A stretch of 64,000 bases of DNA, taken from NCBI GenBank assembly GCA_963921425.1, contig OY992837.1, positions 6,421,896 through 6,485,895 on the forward strand. The letters run 5' to 3'. Positions within the stretch are counted from its first letter, which is position 1. Every line of letters begins with the position of its first letter. The DNA comes from Dryas octopetala. Its lineage: Eukaryota > Streptophyta > Magnoliopsida > Rosales > Rosaceae. Below are positions 56,702-64,000 of the stretch, piece by piece. Made by a program: the position numbers and the translations under genes. The notes below the pieces were generated by a model, which had not been told where the DNA came from, ran no database searches, and saw nothing but the letters and a program-made list of their open reading frames with translations.

Positions 56702-57859
56702 TCACAATGTAATCATGTGTGTCTCTCTCTTGACCCCCACAAACTGCATCCTTGAAGCAGACAGTGAACAGAACCCATGGCCTTCATTTGCAGTCTTTCT
56801 TGGACCAAACAGCTGCTGGGACTGTTTGCAGTGAGCAATTGCTCCCTCTATTGAACTCTCAATCTCTGAGTTGGCACTGTTACTCCTCTTCAGCAACTGT
56901 GAATCAGAAAACTCACTTGAACCAAATGAGAAGGAAGAAGATGAGGAAGAAGAAACAGATGAAGATGTAGATGAACACAATGACTTTGGTGCAGCAGAGT
57001 GCTGTTGAATTGCCCCAGAGAATGACTTCCTGTGGTGGCTGTTAGCACTTTCCTCAGCCATCTCTTTCTCAATGCTCTTCATGAGAGTAGTTGATATTTG
57101 ATATCTGCCATTGTCAATTCTTCCAAATGGGTTTTTCTTTGCCACCTTCATGTGCTTATTTGAGCAATAATCTTTACCCTTTGAACCATTTTCTGCTGCT
57201 GCATTGCTTGCTGGCTTGGCACAAGAGTGCTCATCTGCACAAGTGGGCTTACTGAACAAAGATTTAACATATGCCCTTGATGCCTTGAGCTTTTGGCCTA
57301 GGGAGGACTGCTTAATCTGCTTGAGCTGCTTGAGCTGCTTGAGCTGCTTGAGCTTTGTGGACCAAGACTTCTTTGCATGATTATCACCAATGAAAACACT
57401 CATTTCAGCTGTCCATTCAGAGATGTACTCATCTGAGTTTAGCTCACTACTGACCCTGCGAGACTCTGAGGGTGAGATGTTGCAGGACCGATCCAATGGG
57501 GTACTTGTATTGGTGGAAGGTGTGGTGGAGCTATTGATGAAGGGAATGCTAAAGCTTTCTTCAATGCCTTCTTGGGTTTTGTTGTCAAGGGTAGTGTTTG
57601 AGCTCTGAAGGATCTTTTGGACCATTTGTAGGCGAGGAGGGAGGTGAAGAGGAAGGAGTTTTCCCTTGTAAAAGAGCTCATCAGCTGGGGAAGTTGTGGA
57701 TTCTTTGTCATCATGAGAAGCTGAGGACATATGGAACTCAAACTCTCTGGCTTGTGGTGGAGAAGCAATGGAATAAGAGAAGAAGTTGGAGGAAGAGCTT
57801 ACTTCCATGTCTATGTAGTCTTCATCTGTATGATCACCTGAACCTTGGCTTCTGGCCAT
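56702..57859 (-). CDS. Membrane-associated kinase regulator (MAKR3/4-like)
   Basis: Intronless, 385 residues. MAKR proteins are BKI1 relatives that sit at the plasma membrane through basic, lipid-binding stretches and modulate receptor kinases. Visible marks are an acidic N-terminus with DEDYIDMEVSS, the FEFHMSS block, the conserved ADELFYKGKLLPLHLPPRLQ (59-78), a Lys-rich segment at about 160-205 (KLKQLKQLKQLKQIKQSS, then LKASRAYVKSLFSK), and SSIEGAIAHCKQSQQ near the C-terminus as in MAKR/BKI1 tails. KQL is repeated three to four times by a 12-bp tandem repeat. I chose the ATG at 57859; the frame extends upstream only to a GTG. A truncated duplicate of its 5' half lies at 44554-45594. Confidence 0.88.
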   Translation of the reverse strand: MARSQGSGDHTDEDYIDMEVSSSSNFFSYSIASPPQAREFEFHMSSASHDDKESTTSPADELFYKGKLLPLHLPPRLQMVQKILQSSNTTLDNKTQEGIEESFSIPFINSSTTPSTNTSTPLDRSCNISPSESRRVSSELNSDEYISEWTAEMSVFIGDNHAKKSWSTKLKQLKQLKQLKQIKQSSLGQKLKASRAYVKSLFSKPTCADEHSCAKPASNAAAENGSKGKDYCSNKHMKVAKKNPFGRIDNGRYQISTTLMKSIEKEMAEESANSHHRKSFSGAIQQHSAAPKSLCSSTSSSVSSSSSSSFSFGSSEFSDSQLLKRSNSANSEIESSIEGAIAHCKQSQQLFGPRKTANEGHGFCSLSASRMQFVGVKRETHMITL

Positions 57860-58464
57860 CTCATGTGACACTGCTTTCTCCCTCTCTCTCCCTCTGTGTG
57901 TGTCTCTCTCTCTGTGTATGTGTGTGTTTGTGTGTGAAGATGCTTATGGGGAGCAGAGCTTGGTGAAGTTAGAGGCAGAGCACACTTTAAACTAAGGATG
58001 TTACCAAGTTAAAATAATATATAATAATAAAATCTCTTTTTAAAAGCTTTTATTTATTTATTTTGCATATCTTGAATGCTTCCAAGAACTAAAATGCAGA
58101 AAGAAAAATATTATAAACTTTTTCCCCTGCTGAGTAGCCACACAAACTGAACCCTATGTTATTGATGTTGTTATATTTTGGGCCAGAGAACACTAATTTG
58201 TGGCTTCTATAGCTTCATATCACAGTTTATGACTTCCCATAATACTACAGAACATTGATTTGTAGCTTCATAGCAGATCTTTAGAAATTATGGGTTTTTC
58301 TTTTAAAAGGAGGGTTTCAATCCAGCCAATATCTGACACATGTATTGCTTATAATGAGTTCAAAACCATCCAGTCAGACTTTTATAATGCATTGGACTGT
58401 AGAGCGTGATTAGTGGATGACATTGCTGGAATGGAACACCCCCATGTATGTTCTCTTCGTCTAC
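57860..58464. other. MAKR upstream region, shared with the truncated copy
   Basis: This non-coding DNA is about as similar to 45007-45594 as the coding part is. It includes CT/GT microsatellites (57885-57940) in the probable leader. Confidence 0.6.
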
Positions 58465-60557
58465 ATCCACTCTTGCCTTGAATTTAGATCTTTAAAGTTT
58501 GAGCAGAAGCTCTATGCTCTAGGCTTTCTCACTCCCACTACAAGATGTTGAAAGTGCCTCTTTTATTTATTTATTGAGAGTTTCGATATAAGCAACATAC
58601 CCCATCTTTTGGACAGTGTTGAGAAGATGAAAGTACATAGAACCAGATCAAAATCTCAGATACAATCTAATCTAGTAATCTACAATTATGATATGCAGTA
58701 GATAGTGCATCTATATGGGAATTCCAAATGGATTACTTATTCTTGACTCTTAAGATTTTGCTTCATCTTCATATTATGTGTGAAATTTTTTAATTTTAAT
58801 AAATGGTGAGACACGTGTGTGTCACATATTTATGATGATGGTAATGCTCACCACTACCTTTTTATTGTGAGCAAAAATAGACTCTATATCATATATCATG
58901 TGACAAACAAACACTAGTTGTAATATGAGATCCAGAGAACAATAAATTTTTTATTTTTTATTTGAAAAGAGGTATATGTTTTAGTTTTCGAACTGTTTCT
59001 TTTTCTTTTTTCAGAAAGGAACATGCCTTGTAAACCTCTGCCAGATGGGTATGCCAATTACATATATTTTTTAGTTCTTTTCCTACAAAACCCTGCAACA
59101 AAATTTGAATTTCAAAAAAAGTTAACCCAGTTCATTTTGTTTGTCTGGGCAACCCACTTCTCGAAATCTGGTTTTCTGCACTCTCACAATTCTATAATGA
59201 GGAGAGACTGAGAGACTTTTTTCTTTTTATTTCTTAAAATAAAATAAAAAATTGTATGTCTCCTGAACTATCATGGGCTATCATATGTGATTGTCCCTAT
59301 TTGACCTAGTAAAATTACTGTTTTTGGAATTTCAACTGTTGACCTCAGTACAATTGTACAAACAACCCACAGGGTCCAATATTTCATGGCCAGGTAAAAA
59401 AACATCCAAGAACAAACAATATCATTGACTAGATATGAGTCAATTATTACATGTGTGTTTTAGGACCACAATATTTATCTTAAATTAACATTTATTATAT
59501 AAAAAATCTGATGGATCTAATTTCTTTTTTACCCAATTATCATTTCATTTTCTTTCTAAACATGGTTCTTTTTTTTTTTATCAAAATTCTAGACATGGTT
59601 CGTAAAAGGTACAAAAAGGTACCCCTTTGGCATGGAATTGGAGGGTCTGCCATGGCCATAAAAAGGTACAAAATAAGTGGAAGTTCACTGCCAGTAATGG
59701 TAGCCACACCACGTGCCTACACGAAACAGACCATATTAGTTTTAGTGTTTTTACTCACACCAGATCAAGAGGTCACGTGATGCTAACCTGAAGAGATGCT
59801 TCAGTTCTGGTACTGGGCACATGATTGATCACATTTGAGCTCCCATGCTTCCTGTATAATTGGTCACTGGGCACTCTATGAAACTCAAATATGTCATTAC
59901 AGAGATAAAGTGTACCTGGTAATGCCCACAAGGTTTGCCACTTTTGGGAAGTCCCTTTGCTTTCCAAGCAGGCATATGGTACCCTCAAAACTTTTCAATT
60001 TTTCAGAACTGAATTATGAATTCTGGTGCCTTTAAAGTTGTATCACCTTGGGGCAATGCTAATGCACGCAGAAAAGATATTGCAAACAACGGGCGTATAC
60101 AACGTTTCTCTCACAATAATCCCATCAAGTGCCGGTCACTGATCATTATTGTGAAAGTTACGTTAATTTCTCATCCATTAGATACCCTTTCACAACAAAT
60201 TAATTGTGCCCTCCAAGGGGTGAAATATGATTTATGAGCTCTATCCACAATATTGTTTGTAACACAGACTTGGAAGAATTTACACAGTTATGGTATATAC
60301 ACAGGAGAAATCAATTTGCTTTCAACTTTTAAGGTGTCTACACCTTGTGATCAAAGATCAGAGAATTTACATCGCATCAATTGATCTAAGCACTCAAATG
60401 TTGTCCACTTTCTACTTACAACCTATGAGGGGTTCTGTTTATAAATACATGATATTGCATTTTTGTGTGGAGAGGAAGCTACTAATTTGATTCTTTCACT
60501 GGACATATCATGGTTCTGCCTGGTTAAAAGATCAAAATGCACCGGTGTGCTGGTCAG
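58465..60557. other. Intergenic, 2.1 kb
   Basis: AT-rich; the stretch 59800-60240 is less so and has a 71-codon minus-strand frame, but no family is recognised. The 3' UTR of the coiled-coil gene probably extends to about 60250. Confidence 0.35.
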
Positions 60558-63500
60558 CTAGTGGGGTTTAATTAGTTCCCTTTCAATTTCATCAAACACC
60601 CAATCATTAATCTCCTCTGCTGGGTGTTCAAAATCTGGATCTATATCTGATTCTTCCATCGAGTCTACTGTCTTCTCCCCCTTAATCAAGGAAGAATTGG
60701 ATACTTGAGAGGTAGAAGTAGGAGATAGACTGATCTGGGGCCTCTCTGTTTGTGTTGAAGCTTCAATTTCCAGTATTGGTCTGTCAATGGATTCGAAATC
60801 ATCTTTTATTTGTTTGAGAGCATCAAAGAGCTCTTTGACCTTTTGATCATCTTTCCTGGATCAAGAGTGTTCCATGTATCCACATTAAGGGAGAGATGTC
60901 ATAAACATAGAAGTGCACCTAGTGGCCGAAGGGAAATGACAGCATATATACCTGTAAATGCCTTCAGTTTGAACGTAGAACTGCTTTTTCATGGTGTCCA
61001 CTACATTTAAGGTGGTCAAAAACTGACAAATGACAAAGGAAGAAGAGATTGAGGAATATTTTTCCTTAATCATAAAGAACACAGAACAATAGATCCCATT
61101 TCATACCGCTTAAGAATAAGAAGAATTTATGCAGAAAAAAAATATATTACTGTAAATTCTGAGTGTAATATGAAAGCTTCAAAGCACAATAAATGAAGAA
61201 AAACAAGGTTAATACAAACTCAAAAAAGGGGGACAGGACCTTAAAGAATTTGACTTCAAAAATAGACTGAAAACTTACCTTATCAAAGAAGAAAAAAAAA
61301 AAACAAAAGGAAGAAAATTTATGCATACCTTGGCTTCTATGTCCAAATATTCCTCTTCAAGCTTTTTCCTTGGGTTATTTACTTTTGAACTTTCATCATC
61401 CATGGATGGTGATATATTTGACCTGATGTACGTACAAAAAAAAAAAATTAAAAAATCAGAGGCTTAATATAATTGTGTAAAAAAAAAAAGGAAACTGAAA
61501 ATATTACCCTTGACTTGAACTCAAGCTCTCCACAAGATTCCTAATATGGGTGATGGATGAACCCAAGCTTTCCTAATTGTGAGACAACACAGGCATACCA
61601 ATAAGAAAGTGGAAAAAAAGAAATTAATAGTAATAGAATAGTAATAGATAAGAAGTGAATTTGATGCACTATTTCTGTCCAAAAAGAAAAGAAAAGTTAT
61701 GCACTATTTAGAAGAAAGTATCTAAGCATAAGAAGAAAACTATTACCTTGTAAGTAGAGAGAAGATGGATTACCAAATTCACAAAAAATTCTCCATATCT
61801 CTCCAATTCGCCGCTTGAACAAGTAAATAACCAAATATCATCAAATACGAAGAGCTCATCATACACTATGGGATGGACACAACAGTGCAGGTACATTAAT
61901 CAACTATATCAAAAGATATTAATTCACTATATCAAAAGATATTAATTCCTTTCCAGAAGAATAGATTTATCTGACATAAAATGTTGGTATCAGATTTATT
62001 TCCTCAGTGTAAATCAGATCTACATACTTGACCTGCTTCTCCGTTTGCTGTGTGTATGAGGTCTGGAGAACCCAGGTATCTTCCAAAAAATTAATCCAAG
62101 TATTGACAACATCAACTTCTGCTCTACATGAAGCAACGGATCTTGACAGCTCATCTTGCTGTGATTGAACAAAAAAAAAACAGATAGCTATAGATAATTA
62201 AAAGAGTCCATAGCAAGCTATTAATGCTAATTCGAAGTACAGCTGAAGAAAAAAAAAAAAAAAAAAACTATGCTTAATGTATACATTCTCAATGTAACCT
62301 AAAAACCTATAATACCTTTGATTTTAAGTGTACAAGAATCTGATTACTTGCTTCATCAAATTGTTCTCTTTCTTCCCTTGCATTGTGAAGGCGTGCACGA
62401 ACAGCATTCAATGAGATAATGACCTATAAAAAGTTTCAGCCATATAAATATATATATACCAGCAAAAGAATATGAAAAAACACAATGGGACTCATTTTGC
62501 AGAGTAGAATTGGCAGGAGTGACATTTGCAATTCATCTCTATTGATACTCACAAAAATAATAATAATAAAAGAAAATAAACCAACATATGCATACTCTCA
62601 CGAACACATGCTCCCTTCATGGAGATAATTTTTTTTGTAAGAAAAAACACACACTTAAGGCAATCATCCATATGGATATCACAGATTACATGTAAGCTAG
62701 AAGCCTAAATCTAAAACTCAATTAAACAGTATTGTAAATGACTGATCTCCTAAAGTGTAAGAGTGACATAAGGAATAGAGGGGGAACCTTTTTCAGTTCT
62801 TCTTGAAGATCTTCTCTTTGCCTCTCAAGTTGTCCAATCTCTGCCACCAATTCCTGAAAATTCCGAGTAACTATAATTTGTGTACCTCAACAATAAATGG
62901 ATCACAACCAAAAAAAAATTTATTCTGATAAACAGTCCACTATAGACAATTAGAAGTAGATCACAACCATATCCGACTTAAAAATTTAACAGCCATTAAC
63001 AAAAAAATAAATTTATATAACAATTCTGCAAAATATTATTGCAGATGCTAATAGGTCTTTTTAACATAATATTTCTGTATGTGTCAGCAATGGGTAGGAA
63101 AATTCCTCAGCTATCATTGAGTTGAAACTCCGCAGTATTTAATATTTATTGAAGCATCAAATAAATTGATACATGCCACTGTGGGCAATGCTTACACGAT
63201 AAGGTTAATCCTCAAAGGTAGAGAGAGAGAGAGGAAAAAAAAAAAAAAAAAACCAATCATTCCTATAAGTCAGCCCCAAATAGTAAAAATTTTGGGAAAA
63301 AAATTTATAACTAAAAAATAGTATTAAAATTAATCCATTCTGTTGAATACGACAAGTCCTAAGCAACTAAAGCTCATTTTAATATTTGATGTAAAGCTCA
63401 TTCTTATTAATCAAGCTTTCTTTTCAACTCATAAAGCTTATTCATGACTTATGATATATCTGTGCAAAAGAGTTCCTTAGTTGGACGTGTTTACTTAAGC

Positions 63501-63684
63501 CTTTGATACATTCTCTAGAATATACAATGAATATAGACAGTCAGAGTTGACTATAAGAATTAAAGATTATTAAGGAGGTTGTTAAACGGGGGCAATAAGT
63601 CTTTTGAGGTGGTGTACCTTCTCAAGTTGGCTTACTTCTTTAGCTTTAGCTACACGAAAGTTGAGTGCTTCTTCTTTCTGAGAC
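60558..63684 (-). CDS. Plant coiled-coil protein, last nine exons (5' end outside window)
   Basis: Exons 63684-63618, 62853-62788, 62423-62316, 62158-62028, 61813-61747, 61572-61508, 61422-61329, 61022-60952 and 60855-60558 join in phase into about 320 residues. The first four are heptad-like and charged (KEEALNFRVAKAKEVSQLEK, ELVAEIGQLERQREDLQEEL, NAVRARLHNAREEREQFDEA, QDELSRSVASCRAEVDVVNTW). They are followed by WINFLEDTW, ELERYGEFFVNLVIHLLSTY, NNPRKKLEEEYLDIEAK and an acidic C-terminus ending ELIKPH. I recognise it as a conserved plant coiled-coil protein of unknown function but cannot name it. Exon 4 ends at AA|GTATGT, because the more obvious CAG|GTCAAG breaks the frame with exon 5. The start lies beyond 64000. 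Confidence 0.78.
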
Positions 63685-64000
63685 CTGCTCAAAGTATTGA
63701 GGGAAAGAATAAAAACTATTTTACCAAAATCAAAGCAAGGCCTGATTAAGGAAACACCAATTATGGTCATCATGTTCACATTTTCCATGTCAAATAGCAA
63801 ATAATCAAATATCATATTGAAGATGCAAGTCCTGACATGCACCAAAAATTTATTGAGCTCAAGTACACTATCCCTTTATAAACTGACAAGCAATCCTGAA
63901 CTCGCTTAAGAAATCAATGGCAATCATTGGATTAAACTACTTCAACACTATGTTCGGAAACCCACACTCTATTGATGAAAAAATTTGCGCTTACAATTCC
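63685..64000. other. Intron of the coiled-coil gene
   Basis: AT-rich, ends at the acceptor before 63684. No further exon is recognised before the window edge. Confidence 0.5.

Noticed and set aside
59773..59988. 71-residue minus-strand frame
   Set aside because: It reads like a plausible peptide but has no recognisable domain, splice site or start context; possibly non-coding transcript.
1..64000. CRISPR arrays, prokaryotic operons, rRNA or clear tRNA genes
   Set aside because: None seen; the sequence is plant nuclear DNA and I found no tRNA-like A and B boxes in proper spacing by eye. A tRNAscan run would be decisive.

Overview
The window is nuclear DNA from a flowering plant, most likely a woody or semi-woody rosid dicot. 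The evidence is spliced genes with plant-type GT-AG introns, AT-rich intergenic DNA, plant-only families (IDA-like peptide, NaKR/HMA, EXO70H, ankyrin-PGG, MAKR, DUF7086), many Mutator-like and MITE elements, a solo LTR and an inserted piece of plastid ycf1. The species cannot be fixed from the sequence alone; a Rosales member is only my guess.

Layout. 1-2.4 kb: a small cluster of IDA-like (abscission-type) secreted peptide genes on the minus strand: a 5' fragment at the window edge, one intact gene at 1746-2081, and two decayed remnants, with a Mutator-type MITE between copies. 3.5-4.3 kb: a single-exon DUF7086 gene with an EAR-like motif. 5.07-5.18 kb: an orphan cysteine-rich exon. 8.0-9.3 kb: a three-exon NaKR1-like HMA protein. 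13.1-16.3 kb: a seven-exon membrane-anchored UDP-glucuronate decarboxylase (UXS), whose first intron looks like a U12-type AT-AC intron. 16.3-29 kb: repeat-rich and gene-poor, with a 1051-bp solo LTR with 5-bp target duplications, two copies of one long-TIR Mutator-like family with 9-10 bp target duplications, and several tandem duplications. 29.4-31.4 kb: an intronless EXO70H exocyst gene. 33.2-35.8 kb: a five-exon pectate lyase-like gene. 36.7-39.0 kb: three small TIR elements. 39.5-42.7 kb: an ITN1-like ankyrin-PGG gene carrying ycf1-derived plastid DNA in its last intron and an in-frame 27-bp minisatellite. 43-47 kb: an area of decayed gene copies (truncated MAKR copy, WRKY44/TTG2-like pseudogene, a second piece of the same pseudogene, a Tourist-like MITE). 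49.9-52.0 kb: a second ankyrin-PGG gene with the same internal exon size. 53.4-54.4 kb: two TIR elements. 56.7-57.9 kb: an intact MAKR gene, closely related to the truncated copy. 60.6-63.7 kb: the last nine exons of a plant coiled-coil protein gene.

The genes do not form a pathway; this is ordinary euchromatin with unrelated neighbours. The two ankyrin-PGG genes may be old tandem paralogues, and the IDA-like copies are clearly local duplicates. UXS and the pectate lyase homologue both belong to cell-wall families, but nothing ties them together here. I did not find a convincing new multi-gene system. The most interesting points are the U12-type intron, the two-motif IDA-like precursor, the plastid insertion in an intron, the near-palindromic Mutator-like elements and the orphan cysteine-rich exon.
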